Positions 1-8,582 of a DNA stretch of 64,000 nt are shown piece after piece. The position numbers and the translations under genes are program-made. The first letter of the stretch is position 1. Each line of letters begins with the position of its first letter. The notes beneath the pieces are model-generated. The model searched no databases, was not told where the DNA came from, and saw nothing but the letters and a program-made list of their open reading frames with translations. The stretch comes from Streptomyces tauricus (lineage in GTDB: Bacteria > Actinomycetota > Actinomycetes > Streptomycetales > Streptomycetaceae): assembly GCF_014650955.1 (NCBI RefSeq), contig NZ_BMVY01000001.1, positions 186,001-250,000 on the forward strand, read 5' to 3'.

Positions 1-541
1 GGAACTTGAAGGCTGTCGCGATACGCGCCGGGATCGTGCTCGCCATCTCCCCGACTCGGTCGTGCGGGGAACCGTGCAGACGCCGAGCGAGCAGCAGCCG
101 CAGCTCCTCGGCGGCCTGCCGCGCGCTGTCGGATCCTGCGCCCGCGGAGAGCGCCGCGCGTTCGACCTCGCGGACGTGGCGACTCGCCTCTACGCGCAGC
201 GCGTTGGCGTGCTGGCGGTCCAGGCCGAAACAGGTGCCGGTGATGACATCCGTTCGCTCAACGGGCAGTACGCGCTCGGGGTGCCCCGCGTCCGCCAGGC
301 ACTGCCGGGCGGCCTCAAGCATGAGGATCTGCATACGGGCCATGGAACGCGCCTGGGCCGGGGGAATTCCGAAACGTGCGACGTCCACTTCTATGGCGTC
401 GAGGCCGGGTGTCGTGCGGGAGGTGGTGGGGACGGGGAATTCGTCGTTCAGCAACTGCCAGTACTCTTCGGGGCCCTGTACGCCCGGGTACAGGGCGGCG
501 ATACCCACGATCGCCACGGGTTCCGCCGCATCGAACCGCAT
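1..541 (-). CDS. Type I polyketide / PUFA-type synthase, N-terminal ketosynthase segment (partial)
   Basis: About 180 residues are visible and the gene continues off the left edge. Right after the start comes the beta-ketoacyl synthase opening VAIVGIAALYPGV, followed by FGIPPAQAR and MQILMLEAARQCLADAGHP. That pattern is closer to ketosynthases of iterative PUFA/glycolipid-type synthases than to modular PKS domains (inference). The catalytic Cys-His-His residues lie outside the window. The ATG at 541 is the first start before the conserved KS core; a weak GGGAG lies about 12 nt upstream. A SARP activator gene lies just upstream on the same strand, so this is probably the first visible structural gene of a secondary-metabolite cluster. 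Exact product unknown. Confidence 0.8.
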   Translation of the reverse strand, partial: MRFDAAEPVAIVGIAALYPGVQGPEEYWQLLNDEFPVPTTSRTTPGLDAIEVDVARFGIPPAQARSMARMQILMLEAARQCLADAGHPERVLPVERTDVITGTCFGLDRQHANALRVEASRHVREVERAALSAGAGSDSARQAAEELRLLLARRLHGSPHDRVGEMASTIPARIATAFKF

Positions 542-617
542 GATGTCTGAACACTCCCGCTGGTTGGCCCGGCTGACGGTTCAAATATTCCGTGAGAGCA
601 ATTTCGGAGAACAGTGA

Positions 618-633
618 TCCCGAAATCCCGAAA
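618..633. repeat. Tandem 8-bp repeat in front of the ketosynthase gene
   Basis: TCCCGAAA occurs twice head to tail at 618-625 and 626-633, and the related inverted form TTTCGGA lies at 602-608. The motif sits in the only spacer between the SARP gene and the ketosynthase gene, where an activator would bind. Assignment as a SARP box is inference. Confidence 0.4.
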
Positions 634-650
634 TGGCTGAGGGGAATACA

Positions 651-671
651 GGCCGCACGGAAGGTGCGGTC
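651..671 (-). terminator. Hairpin just downstream of the SARP gene
   Basis: CCGCAC (653-658) pairs with GTGCGG (664-669) around a 5-nt loop, about 10 nt beyond the SARP stop codon. There is no T-run, as is usual in high-GC actinobacteria. A modest stem, so moderate support. Confidence 0.45.
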
Positions 672-680
672 CCGTACACG

Positions 681-1493
681 TCAGTTTCTGGCGGTCGCGG
701 GCTCCCGCCGGCCCGGTATGACCGCGGAGGGGAGCGTCAGTGACGGGTCCTGGGCGAGGATCTCCGTGTGGCGGCGCTGGAGCAGGGCGCCCGGCCGGAC
801 TCCCAGCTCCTCGTCCAGTTGCCTTCTGGCCCGCTGGAACAGGTCAAGGGCCTCTCCCTGCCGACCTGTCCGGTACAGCGCCAGCATGAGCAGTTCGCAG
901 AACCGCTCGCGCAGCGGGTACCGGGCGACCAGCTGGCGCAGCTCCGCGATGGCGCCCGCGTCGTCTCCCACGGCCAGATAGGCGCTGACCAGGTTCTCCC
1001 AGGCCGTGAGTCGGCGCTCGTCGAAGAGGGCCGCCGCGCCGCGGGCCCGTAGCCCGTCACCGGCGTCGAGCAGCGCGGGCCCCTGCCAGAGCCCGAGAGC
1101 CTGCTGCAGGAGCTCCAGCGAGCGTTCCGGGCGGACCGGTAACTCGGCGGCCCCGCGCGCGGCCAAGTCGAGAAACCTGTTGCTGTCGACGCACTCGGGC
1201 GGCACTTCGAGGAGGTAGCCGTTGTGCACGGCCCGCAGGACGGAGGCGCCCTGACGCTGCTGGGCGGAGCCGACGATCACCTTGCGCAGTCGCGTGGCGT
1301 GCGCCTGTAAGGCGTTTCGGGTGTTGCCCACCGACTGCCCGGACCACAGTTCTTCCGCCAGATCCTCATTCGACACGGCCCGGCCGGCTTCCAGCGCGAG
1401 AAGGGCGAGAAATGCCCGTACTTTATTGGCACGTATGGTGTGGTGCGTGCCGTTCGCGCTGATGGACACAGGTCCCAGAATGTTGATCCGCAA
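681..1493 (-). CDS. SARP-family transcriptional activator (OmpR-type wing plus BTAD)
   Basis: 270 residues, the usual size of a small Streptomyces antibiotic regulatory protein. Residues 1-95 are an OmpR/PhoB-type winged helix (start MRINILGPV, then SNEDLAEELW and an ALQAHATRLRK recognition region). Residues 100-245 are the bacterial transcriptional activation domain with TPR-like helices, ending near RQLDEELGVRPG. No ATPase or sensor domain follows. The start is a TTG at 1493 preceded by GGGGGA at 5-6 nt. The gene reads towards the ketosynthase gene at 541 and is presumably its pathway-specific activator. Confidence 0.93.
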   Translation of the reverse strand: MRINILGPVSISANGTHHTIRANKVRAFLALLALEAGRAVSNEDLAEELWSGQSVGNTRNALQAHATRLRKVIVGSAQQRQGASVLRAVHNGYLLEVPPECVDSNRFLDLAARGAAELPVRPERSLELLQQALGLWQGPALLDAGDGLRARGAAALFDERRLTAWENLVSAYLAVGDDAGAIAELRQLVARYPLRERFCELLMLALYRTGRQGEALDLFQRARRQLDEELGVRPGALLQRRHTEILAQDPSLTLPSAVIPGRREPATARN

Positions 1494-1840
1494 GCTGTTC
1501 CCCCGTTGTGTGCTGCGCGATGTGCTGCGTCATGGAGAGACCGGCGTGAAAGCCACGCTGTTCCGGAAAACGCGGCCGAATTTGCTGGGGCTCAGTATTT
1601 CAGCCCTCCTGGCGCATGTCATCGATCAGCCGGTCGATTTCCCCCGTACACATGCGGTCGAGTCCTGGGGTGTGCTCGGCTCAGCCTTTCGTTGAGGGAG
1701 GTGGCGACAGGAGTCAACGAACGGTGGACAGCGGTGGGAGGACGGGGGAGTGGGACCTCGACCGTTCGGACGAGTTCTGGCCGAGGGCCCGGCCCTGAGG
1801 GGCGATCGGCTGACGCGCGGAATTTCCGCCAACCCCACTG
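1494..1840. other. 347-bp spacer between the NmrA-type gene and the SARP gene
   Basis: No convincing coding frame. It must hold the SARP promoter. TGTGCTGCG occurs twice with a 12-bp period at 1509-1517 and 1521-1529, just upstream of the SARP start, and could be an autoregulatory direct-repeat site (inference). The rest shows no clear structure. Confidence 0.5.
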
Positions 1841-2716
1841 CTAAGAGACCGAGTTGAGCCACAGCTCCTTCAGGGCCGTGCTCAGGGCGATGGGCTCCCG
1901 GCCGAGCAGCTTGGCCAGCGTCGGGTCCACCGCGGCGAACTCCCCCGCGCGGGCCGCGGTGAACACGCCGAGCAGTTGGTCCGCGGCCCCGGCGGGCACA
2001 CCGTGGCCGATCAACTGCTGCCGGAACGTGTCGTCCGTTGCGGTGCTCCTGGTGAAGGAGCGGCCGGTGACGTCCGCGGCGATACGGGCGATGTCGTCGA
2101 AGGTCAGCGCCTGGCCCGCGGTGAGCGGCGGAGTGGGCCCGTCGAAGCGGCCCTCGTCGGCCAGGACGGCGGCGGCAGCGTCGGCGAGGTCGGCGTGGGC
2201 GGTCCAGCTCACGGGCCCGTCCGCGGGGAGAGCGACCTCGCCGGTCCGCAGGCCGTCGCCCAGGAACTGCAGCGCGCTGGAGGCGTAGAAGCCGTTGCGC
2301 AGGGAGGTGAACGGTACGCCGCACGCGCGCAGCGCCTCCTCGGTGGCGGCGTGGTCGCGGCAGGGCTGGAAGCGTGACGAGGGGTCGGCTCCCATGTGGC
2401 TGGTGTACAGGATGCGGCGGGCACCTGCGGCGACGGCCCCGTCGATCGCGGCGCGGTGCTGCCGTACGGCCTCGTCGCCCATCTTGTCGACGGAGACGAT
2501 CAGCACCTGGGTGGCGCCCTCGAAGGCGTGGGCAAGGCTCGCGGCGTCGGTGAAGCCGCCCTGCCGGACCCGTACCCCCTGCTCGGCGAACGTCCGCGCC
2601 TGAGCCTTCCGCGGATCGCGGACGCTGACGCCGATCCTGTCCGCCGGTACGAGGGTGAGCAGTCGCTCGACGATCTGACGTCCGAGCAGGCCGGTGGCTC
2701 CGGTCACGATGATCAT
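1841..2716 (-). CDS. NmrA-like / NAD(P)-binding SDR oxidoreductase (QOR2 type)
   Basis: 291 residues of an atypical short-chain dehydrogenase fold. The N terminus reads MIIVTGATGLLGRQIVE, the TGxxGxxG dinucleotide motif. VSVRDPRKA follows beta-2 and suggests NADP preference. ILYTSHMGADPSS and FTSLRNGFYASS match the NmrA/QOR2 quinone reductase group, which lacks a classic YxxxK. The ATG at 2716 starts exactly at the Rossmann strand; upstream in-frame residues look non-coding. It faces a TetR gene across a 118-bp spacer with palindromes, so repression by that TetR is likely. The substrate is unknown; a quinone or other electrophile is plausible. Confidence 0.88.
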   Translation of the reverse strand: MIIVTGATGLLGRQIVERLLTLVPADRIGVSVRDPRKAQARTFAEQGVRVRQGGFTDAASLAHAFEGATQVLIVSVDKMGDEAVRQHRAAIDGAVAAGARRILYTSHMGADPSSRFQPCRDHAATEEALRACGVPFTSLRNGFYASSALQFLGDGLRTGEVALPADGPVSWTAHADLADAAAAVLADEGRFDGPTPPLTAGQALTFDDIARIAADVTGRSFTRSTATDDTFRQQLIGHGVPAGAADQLLGVFTAARAGEFAAVDPTLAKLLGREPIALSTALKELWLNSVS

Positions 2717-2772
2717 GTTGCGCTCCAGTGCTGTGTGCCGAGATGGCGTGATGGCGTGATGGCGTTCCAGTG

Positions 2773-2838
2773 GAAACGTTTCGAGCATATCATCGATATT
2801 AGCGCCGGAAACGCCAATGCGGTATCGTTGATATATGC
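2773..2838. promoter_or_regulatory. Divergent operator region for the NmrA/TetR pair
   Basis: Left arm GCATATCATCGATA (2785-2798) and right arm TATCGTTGATATATGC (2823-2838) form an imperfect inverted repeat whose right arm overlaps the TetR start codon. The palindrome GAAACGTTTC lies at 2773-2782. The AT-rich, symmetrical sequence stands out sharply from the surrounding high-GC DNA. Binding by the adjacent TetR protein is inference. Confidence 0.55.
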
Positions 2839-3548
2839 CTTCACCACCACGCACCAGGGACGGGGGCGCCGTCGAGACCCGGCAGCGCGTCATCGAGGCC
2901 GCCGCCGATCTGCTCGCACGCGAGGGCCGCGACGCCGTCACCACGCGTGCGGTCGCGGTCGCGGCGGGCCTGCAGCCGCCGGCCATCTACCGGCTGTTCG
3001 GCGACAAGGACGGGCTCCTCGAAGCGGTCGCCGAACACGGCTTCGCGACCTTCCTCGCGGCCAAACACGTCGACCCCGACCCGCAGGACCTCATCGAGGA
3101 CCTGCGGGCGGGGTGGGACCTTGCGGTCGAGTTCGGGCTGGCCAATCCCGCGCTGTACACGCTGATGTACAGCGAGCCCACCAGGGCGACATCGGCCGCG
3201 TTCAAGGCCGGCATGGAGATCCTGATGGGCCGTATCCGCCGCCTCGCCGCCGGTGGCCGCCTCCGGGTCGGCGAGGAGCTCGCGGCCATGCTCATCCACG
3301 CCACGGCCCGTGGCGCGGTGCTCACCTGGCTGTCCCTGCCGGTGGACCGGCGCGACCCGGCCCTGCTGACCATCCTCCGGGAGTCCATGGTCACCGCCGT
3401 CACCAACGAGGAGCCGGCCGTGCAGGAGGTGGGCCCGGCGGGTGCCGCCCGGGCCCTGCGCGCCACGCTGCCCGAGCAGTCGGTCCTCAGCGGGGCGGAA
3501 CAGCATTTGCTGAGGGAGTGGCTGGACCGGCTGGCCTCCGACGGCTGA
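2835..3548 (+). CDS. TetR/AcrR-family transcriptional regulator
   Basis: 237 residues. The N-terminal HTH is clear: ETRQRVIEAAADLLA then TTRAVAVAAGLQPPAIYRLFGDKDGLLEAV (residues about 15-65). The rest is an all-helical ligand-binding domain. No Shine-Dalgarno sequence precedes the ATG at 2835, and an operator-like arm overlaps it, so a leaderless or near-leaderless message is likely. It is divergent from the NmrA-type oxidoreductase and probably represses both itself and that gene. A hairpin terminator starts inside the last codons. Confidence 0.9.
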   Translation: MPSPPRTRDGGAVETRQRVIEAAADLLAREGRDAVTTRAVAVAAGLQPPAIYRLFGDKDGLLEAVAEHGFATFLAAKHVDPDPQDLIEDLRAGWDLAVEFGLANPALYTLMYSEPTRATSAAFKAGMEILMGRIRRLAAGGRLRVGEELAAMLIHATARGAVLTWLSLPVDRRDPALLTILRESMVTAVTNEEPAVQEVGPAGAARALRATLPEQSVLSGAEQHLLREWLDRLASDG

Positions 3549-3566
3549 CGAGCCGCCGGAGGCCAG
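3531..3566. terminator. Bidirectional hairpin terminator, TetR / CBM3-GH16
   Basis: CTGGCCTCCGACGGCT (3531-3546) pairs at 15 of 16 positions with AGCCGCCGGAGGCCAG (3551-3566) around the loop GACG. The left arm overlaps the end and stop of the TetR gene; the right arm lies before the stop of the converging GH16 gene, so it can serve both. Confidence 0.75.
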
Positions 3567-3581
3567 GGCCAGGCCGGGCGG

Positions 3582-5009
3582 TCAACTGCCGGGCACGGTG
3601 TCCTGGAAGGTGGTGCCCGCGCTGCGGTAGGCGTTCAGCCTCGTGGTGACCTGGGCCGGCGTGAGGACCTGGTCCTTCACGTGCAGCACGTAGTCGACCT
3701 GCTGGTCGTACGCCCTTGCCGTCGTGCTGGTCTGGCCCGCGAGGTCGATCAGCCACTGGTTGAAGTTGATCGACATGGGCCGCTCCGGCAGGTACGCGGA
3801 GCCGTGCGTGCCGAAGAGCTGCCCGTCGACGTAGTACTTGATGGTGCTGTTGTCGATGGTCAGCACCAGGTCGTGCCAGCCGCTGAAGCTCTGCCTCGCC
3901 TCGGTGTGCTCGTTGACCGCCACCCACGGTTCGGCCTGGTAGGTCTCCCAGGACGTCGTGTAGAGGATGTTGGACGGCTCGCCCCAGCCGCCGTTGGGCA
4001 GGTACTCGAAGTCGTACTCGGAGTAGTCGTCCGCCAGCGGTGCCTTGAGGTCGTTGATGGTGAAGAACGTCTGGACGAGGCGGTCGCCGTCCGGCCCGTA
4101 CTTGGGCGCGTCGTTGAACCGGACCCGTGCCGCGTAGGTGCCGTTCTTGAACTTCGTCGCCTTGGTGAGGATCTCGGTGTGCTTGGTGCTCGCCGCGGTG
4201 CCGGCGGTCGACGTCTCCAGGTTCATGATCGAGTTGCCGCCCGTGCTGGCGAAGGTGACCTTGTCGGGCGCCCAGGTGGCGCCGGGCACGCCGGGACCAC
4301 CGGAGTTGGAGCGGACGCTCCAGCCGTTCGCCGAGATCCTCGGGTCGCTGTAGCCGCTGTAGTTGAAGTCGTCGAACAGGGTGGCGGCGTCGGCCGGAGG
4401 ATCGGTCGGCGGGTCGGTGGGCGGATCCGTCGGCCCGTTGCCCGCGGGCGCCTGGCCCCACACGGTGGTGCCGCCCAGTTGCGCGGTGACCTTGGACCAG
4501 TCGCCGTACGACGTCTGGGAGGCGCCGAAGGAGTAGTCGTCGCTCTGGTTCAGCGAGGCCCACGACGACTGGTGGAAGCGCAGTTGCAGGTCACCGGTGT
4601 CGGCGCCGGGAGCGAGGGAACCGGCTCCGGAGGTGAAGCCGATCTCCAGGTAGCGGTCGGCCGTGGCGGTCGGGTTGGCGAGCGTGCCGAAGGTGCCCGT
4701 GACGTTGGCGCAGCCCTTGACGGCCCAGGAACAGGCGAAGCGGTAGGTGGCGCCCGCCGAGTCGGCCTTGAAGTAGTACCGGACCTTGACGCCGCTCAAC
4801 TGCACGCTCGCGGTACCGGTGTTCTTCACCTTGAACCAGGGCTCGGCCTGGTCGGCGCCGGCTCCGGTGGCGCTCGTACGGTACTGGACGCTCAGTCCGT
4901 CGGCTGCCGCGCTCGCGGTGGCCGGGAGTGCGGTGAGCGCGGCGGCGCCCATGGCCACCGCGACGGCGGTGTGCGCGGTGGCGCGCAGCCTGTTCTTGGT
5001 GAATCTCAT
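3582..5009 (-). CDS. Secreted CBM3 plus GH16-like glycoside hydrolase
   Basis: 475 residues. Residues 1-36 are a signal peptide ending ATASA. Residues 37-187 match a family 3 cellulose/chitin-binding module (RYYFKADSAG, GFTSGAGSLAPGADTG, WGQAP). A (TDPP)-type linker follows at 190-207, then a concanavalin-like domain to the end. E331-Y-D333-F-E335 fits the ExDxE catalytic signature of GH16 enzymes, with nucleophile and acid/base preserved. The polysaccharide cleaved cannot be read from sequence. The ATG at 5009 has GGAGAGG upstream. It lies 28 bp behind the GH20 gene and is probably the last gene of the das-like operon, supplying extracellular sugar release to the importer. Confidence 0.82.
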   Translation of the reverse strand: MRFTKNRLRATAHTAVAVAMGAAALTALPATASAAADGLSVQYRTSATGAGADQAEPWFKVKNTGTASVQLSGVKVRYYFKADSAGATYRFACSWAVKGCANVTGTFGTLANPTATADRYLEIGFTSGAGSLAPGADTGDLQLRFHQSSWASLNQSDDYSFGASQTSYGDWSKVTAQLGGTTVWGQAPAGNGPTDPPTDPPTDPPADAATLFDDFNYSGYSDPRISANGWSVRSNSGGPGVPGATWAPDKVTFASTGGNSIMNLETSTAGTAASTKHTEILTKATKFKNGTYAARVRFNDAPKYGPDGDRLVQTFFTINDLKAPLADDYSEYDFEYLPNGGWGEPSNILYTTSWETYQAEPWVAVNEHTEARQSFSGWHDLVLTIDNSTIKYYVDGQLFGTHGSAYLPERPMSINFNQWLIDLAGQTSTTARAYDQQVDYVLHVKDQVLTPAQVTTRLNAYRSAGTTFQDTVPGS

Positions 5010-5037
5010 GGTGGTTCCTCTCCAGGGGGGAGTGGGG

Positions 5038-6570
5038 TCAGGGGTGGTGGTGGACGCCGAGCGCGTCGAGCCGGGCCGTGTGCCCGTCGAGCCGGGACCG
5101 GAAGTCGGTCCAGTCGGTGGCGCCGCTCCAGCCGCGGTCGGCGAGGGCGCACAGGCGTGGATAGGTGAGGTACTCGATGTGCGCGGGCGTCGTGACGAAC
5201 TCGGTCCACAGCTGGGCCTGCGTACCGAGCACCCGCGCGGCGGCCTCGGTGTCCGCGTGTTCGGGCACCGGGTCGTGGGCATGGACGGCGCGCAGGTCGA
5301 CGACGGCTCCGGGCTGGGCCTGCGGCTCCTTCGGGTCGTCGGACTGGGCGTAGTCGAGATAGGTGGCCCGGTGATGGGCGTTGATCACACCGTGGCCGCG
5401 GCGGGCCGCCGTCAGGGTGTGGGCCGGGTCGCGCCAGGTCATCACGGTGAATTCGGCGGGCAGTTCGGCCCCCGTCTCGGCCCAGCCGACCGGCCGCCGC
5501 CCGTTCCGGACGAGGTGCTCGCCGACCTTCCCGAGGAACCAGCCGTGCAGCGCCTCGGGGCCCGACAGGCCCTCGATCGCCGCCCTTTCGCGTGCGGCGG
5601 CGCTGTGCGTCCACTCACCGGTCGGGCACTCCTCGCCGCCGAGGTGGATGTAGGGCGACGGGAAGACGTCCATGACCTCGTCGAGGACACCGCGGCAGAA
5701 GTCGAGGACCTCGTCGTGGACACCGAGGACGGTGTCGCACACACCCCAACGCGTCCACACGTCGAGGGTGCGCTCCGGGTGGTTGCCCAGGGACGGATAG
5801 GCGGCGAGGGCGGCGCGTACATGCCCGGGCATCTCTATCTCCGGCACGACGGTGACACCGCGGGCGGCGGCGTACCGGACCAGGTCGGTCAGTTCACCCC
5901 GCGTGTACGCCCCGCCGTGCGGGATCCCGTCGTACGTGCCGCTGCCGGCCGGGCCCCGCTGGGACTCGGCGCGGTGGCCGCCGATCTCGGTGAGCTTGGG
6001 GTGGGCGGCGACCGGCATGCGCCAGCCCTGGTCGTCCGTGAGGTGCAGATGGAAGACGCTGATCTTGTGCAGGGCGAGGAGGTCGACGTACCGGCGCACG
6101 TAGGAGACGGGCTGGAAGTGGCGTGCCACGTCCAGCATGGCGCCGCGCCAGGGGTGACGCGGGACGTCGGTGATGTCGGCGCACGGCAGCGGCCACCGGG
6201 TGACGCGCTGCGGGTCCGCCGACAGGGTGGCAGGAGGCAGGAGTTGACGGACCGTCTGGATGCCGTGCAGCAGGCCGGTGGGGTGCGCGGCCCGCAGCAG
6301 CACGGCGTGCGGGTCGACGGTGAGCGCGTACCCCTCCTCGCCCAGCTCGCCGAGGCCGGAGTCGAGCGCCAGGGTGAACTGCCCGTCCGGGGAAGGGCGC
6401 AGGGGCAACCCGGTCGCGGGGGTGAGGAGGGTGCGCAGCAGTTCCGCTGCCGGTTCGGCGCCGTCGCCGATACGCAGCGAGGTGTCGGCGTCGAGCGTGA
6501 AGTATCCCGGCCGGAGTATCGCTTCGGTGGGGCGGGGGATGAGGGTGAGCGCGGGTGACTGTGCGGGCAC
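5038..6570 (-). CDS. Beta-N-acetylhexosaminidase, GH20, cytoplasmic (DasD-like)
   Basis: 510 residues. Residues 1-130 form the GH20b N-terminal domain; residues about 140-500 are the catalytic barrel with HPWRGAMLDVARHF, HLHLTDDQGWRM and EIEMPGH. The usual Asp-Glu catalytic pair reads E313-E314 in LGGEECPTGEW; Glu314 is the expected acid/base. There is no signal peptide, so it should act on imported disaccharides such as chitobiose, releasing GlcNAc inside the cell. The GTG at 6570 was chosen for its GGAGG at 6-nt spacing. Its place behind two permeases parallels the dasABC-dasD order described in Streptomyces. Confidence 0.9.
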   Translation of the reverse strand: MPAQSPALTLIPRPTEAILRPGYFTLDADTSLRIGDGAEPAAELLRTLLTPATGLPLRPSPDGQFTLALDSGLGELGEEGYALTVDPHAVLLRAAHPTGLLHGIQTVRQLLPPATLSADPQRVTRWPLPCADITDVPRHPWRGAMLDVARHFQPVSYVRRYVDLLALHKISVFHLHLTDDQGWRMPVAAHPKLTEIGGHRAESQRGPAGSGTYDGIPHGGAYTRGELTDLVRYAAARGVTVVPEIEMPGHVRAALAAYPSLGNHPERTLDVWTRWGVCDTVLGVHDEVLDFCRGVLDEVMDVFPSPYIHLGGEECPTGEWTHSAAARERAAIEGLSGPEALHGWFLGKVGEHLVRNGRRPVGWAETGAELPAEFTVMTWRDPAHTLTAARRGHGVINAHHRATYLDYAQSDDPKEPQAQPGAVVDLRAVHAHDPVPEHADTEAAARVLGTQAQLWTEFVTTPAHIEYLTYPRLCALADRGWSGATDWTDFRSRLDGHTARLDALGVHHHP

Positions 6571-6625
6571 GGATCGCCTCCGGAGCTGAGTGCACGGGGA
6601 GCACGTGGGGGAGTGGCTGGGGGTG

Positions 6626-7465
6626 TCAGCCCTTGACCGCGCCGGCGGCGAAGCCGACCGTGACATGGCGCTGGAGCAGCAGGAACACCACGAGCGCCGG
6701 GGCCGCGAAGAGGGTCGAGGCGGCCATGGTGGCGCCCCAGTCGGTGCCGAAGACGTTCTGGAAGGAGGACAGCCACACGGGCAGGGTGCGGTTGTCCTGC
6801 TGTTTGATGATGAGGAAGTTGGCGTAGGTGAACTCGTTCCAGGCGGTGATGTAGCCGAAGAGCGAGGTGGCCATGAGCCCCGGTGCCAGCAGCGGGAACG
6901 CGATGTGCCGGAACGCGCCGAGCCGGGTGCAGCCGTCGACCTGCGCGGACTCCTCCAGCTCCGGCGGGATCGTGCCGATGAAGCCGCGCAGCACGATGAC
7001 CGTGAAGGGCAGCGTCATCATGAAGTAGACGAGGGTCAGGGTCGGCAGCCGGTCCAGCATGTGGGTGTCCCGGGAGATGATGTAGACCGGGATGATCAGT
7101 GACTCCCAGGGCGCCATCTGGGCGATGAAGACCATGAGCATGAACTGCCGGCGCCCCCGCCACCTCATCCGCGCGACCGCGTAGGCGGAACCGAGCGCGA
7201 TGACGAGGGAGAGCAGGACGGCGCTCAGCGTGACGAGGAGGCTGTTGCGCCAGAACAGGCCGAAGCCGTCGGCGCCGACAGCGGTGCGGAAGTGGTCGAG
7301 CGTCCAGGTCCGGGGGACGAGCCGCGGGCTGTCGGACTGGATGTCGCGGGCCGGGGTGAACGCGGTCGCGACCATCCAGTAGACCGGGAACAGACAGAGC
7401 GCGACCGTGACGACGGCGGCGGCACTGAGGGGGATGCGGCGCAGGCGGGGCCGGGTGGTGCTCAT
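6626..7465 (-). CDS. Carbohydrate ABC transporter permease, MalG/DasC type
   Basis: 279 residues with six predicted membrane spans. The permease coupling loop is VPPELEESAQVDGCTRLGAF-like: EESAQVDG at residues about 190-200 is the EAA motif that contacts the ATPase. It begins with ATGA, overlapping the upstream permease stop by 4 nt, so the two permeases are translationally coupled. No ATPase gene is present in the operon; as in other Streptomyces sugar importers a shared MsiK-type ATPase encoded elsewhere is expected (inference). Confidence 0.92.
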   Translation of the reverse strand: MSTTRPRLRRIPLSAAAVVTVALCLFPVYWMVATAFTPARDIQSDSPRLVPRTWTLDHFRTAVGADGFGLFWRNSLLVTLSAVLLSLVIALGSAYAVARMRWRGRRQFMLMVFIAQMAPWESLIIPVYIISRDTHMLDRLPTLTLVYFMMTLPFTVIVLRGFIGTIPPELEESAQVDGCTRLGAFRHIAFPLLAPGLMATSLFGYITAWNEFTYANFLIIKQQDNRTLPVWLSSFQNVFGTDWGATMAASTLFAAPALVVFLLLQRHVTVGFAAGAVKG

Positions 7466-8451
7466 GCGAGCTCGTCCTCCTGGCGGAACATCTGGCGGAA
7501 GTAGAGGACGAGCACGCCCGACATCAGCACGACGGTCACCATGGAGGCCGCGGAACCGAGGTCGTAGCGCTGGCTCGACAGGGCGGTCTGCACCGCGTAC
7601 ACGGGCAGGATCGTGGTCGCGTCGCCGGGGCCGCCGTTGGTCATCACCCAGATCTGGACGAACGCCTTGAACGTCCAGATCACTTCGAGCGAGAACACCA
7701 GCAGGAAGATCGGCCGCACGACCGGGAAGGTGATGGACCGGAAGATCCGGATCCCCGACGCCCCGTCGAGCCGCGCCGACTCGTACAGTTCGGCGGGGAC
7801 GGTGGTGAGGGCCGAGTACAGGGTGATCGCCGCGAACGGCACGGACTGCCACACGATGAGGGCGACCAGGATGGCGAAGGCGGCCGGTCCGTGCGCGAAC
7901 CAGGCGTAGCGGTCGAAGGACGTGAACCCCAGGTCCGTCAGGACGGCGTTGACGATGCCGAACTCCGAGTGGAACAGCCACTGGAACACGGTGGTCGCCG
8001 CGATGACGGGCATCGCCCAGGTCAGTACGAGTGAGCTGAGGACCGCGATCCGGCCGAAGCGGCCGAGCCGTTCGATCATCAGCGCGACCAGGGTGGACAG
8101 CACCATGATCAGTACGACGTTGACCGCCATGAAGAGGAAGGTGCGGCGCACGACCTCCCAGAAGCGGCTGTCACCGAGCAGCGTCCCGTAGTTGTCGAGT
8201 CCGACGAACCGTGCGTCGCCCAGGATGAGTTGACGCAGTCCGAAGTCCTGCAGCGAGATCACCACGGCGCGCACCAGCGGATAGACGAGCAGGTAGAGCG
8301 AGCCGAGGACGGCGGGCGCGATCAGGAGGTACGGCCAGACACCGGGCCCGCCGTCCTTCGACGGGCGGCGCGGTCCTGGGCCGGGGGAGCGCCGGGGGCG
8401 CCCGGCGCTCGGCGGGGGATGGGACGCGGTCTGCTCTCGGACGGCCGTCAC
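7462..8451 (-). CDS. Carbohydrate ABC transporter permease, MalF/DasB type
   Basis: 329 residues. After a Pro/Arg-rich cytoplasmic leader (residues 1-38) come six membrane spans. The EAA loop reads ELYESARLDGASGIRIF, and the C-terminal part has WVMTNGGPGDAT, typical of MalF-type sugar permeases. The GTG at 8451 has GGAGGA about 8 nt upstream. It lies 131 bp behind the solute-binding protein gene and overlaps the next permease by 4 nt. Together they form the membrane channel for the imported oligosaccharide. Confidence 0.92.
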   Translation of the reverse strand: MTAVREQTASHPPPSAGRPRRSPGPGPRRPSKDGGPGVWPYLLIAPAVLGSLYLLVYPLVRAVVISLQDFGLRQLILGDARFVGLDNYGTLLGDSRFWEVVRRTFLFMAVNVVLIMVLSTLVALMIERLGRFGRIAVLSSLVLTWAMPVIAATTVFQWLFHSEFGIVNAVLTDLGFTSFDRYAWFAHGPAAFAILVALIVWQSVPFAAITLYSALTTVPAELYESARLDGASGIRIFRSITFPVVRPIFLLVFSLEVIWTFKAFVQIWVMTNGGPGDATTILPVYAVQTALSSQRYDLGSAASMVTVVLMSGVLVLYFRQMFRQEDELA

Positions 8452-8582
8452 GGCACACTTCCTCCAGCACGGCACCGGCGCGGACGCCCGGTGCGAGGAC
8501 GGTTCGGGGGCCGGGCGGTAAGCGACCGACCGCTTCGGGAACCTGCCGGACCCGGTGGCGGCGGGTCGGAGGCCCGGCGGGT

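Noticed and set aside
1626..2324. Minus-strand Arg-rich frame spanning the SARP-NmrA spacer
   Set aside because: Overlaps the NmrA gene out of frame and lacks any domain; simple GC-rich shadow.
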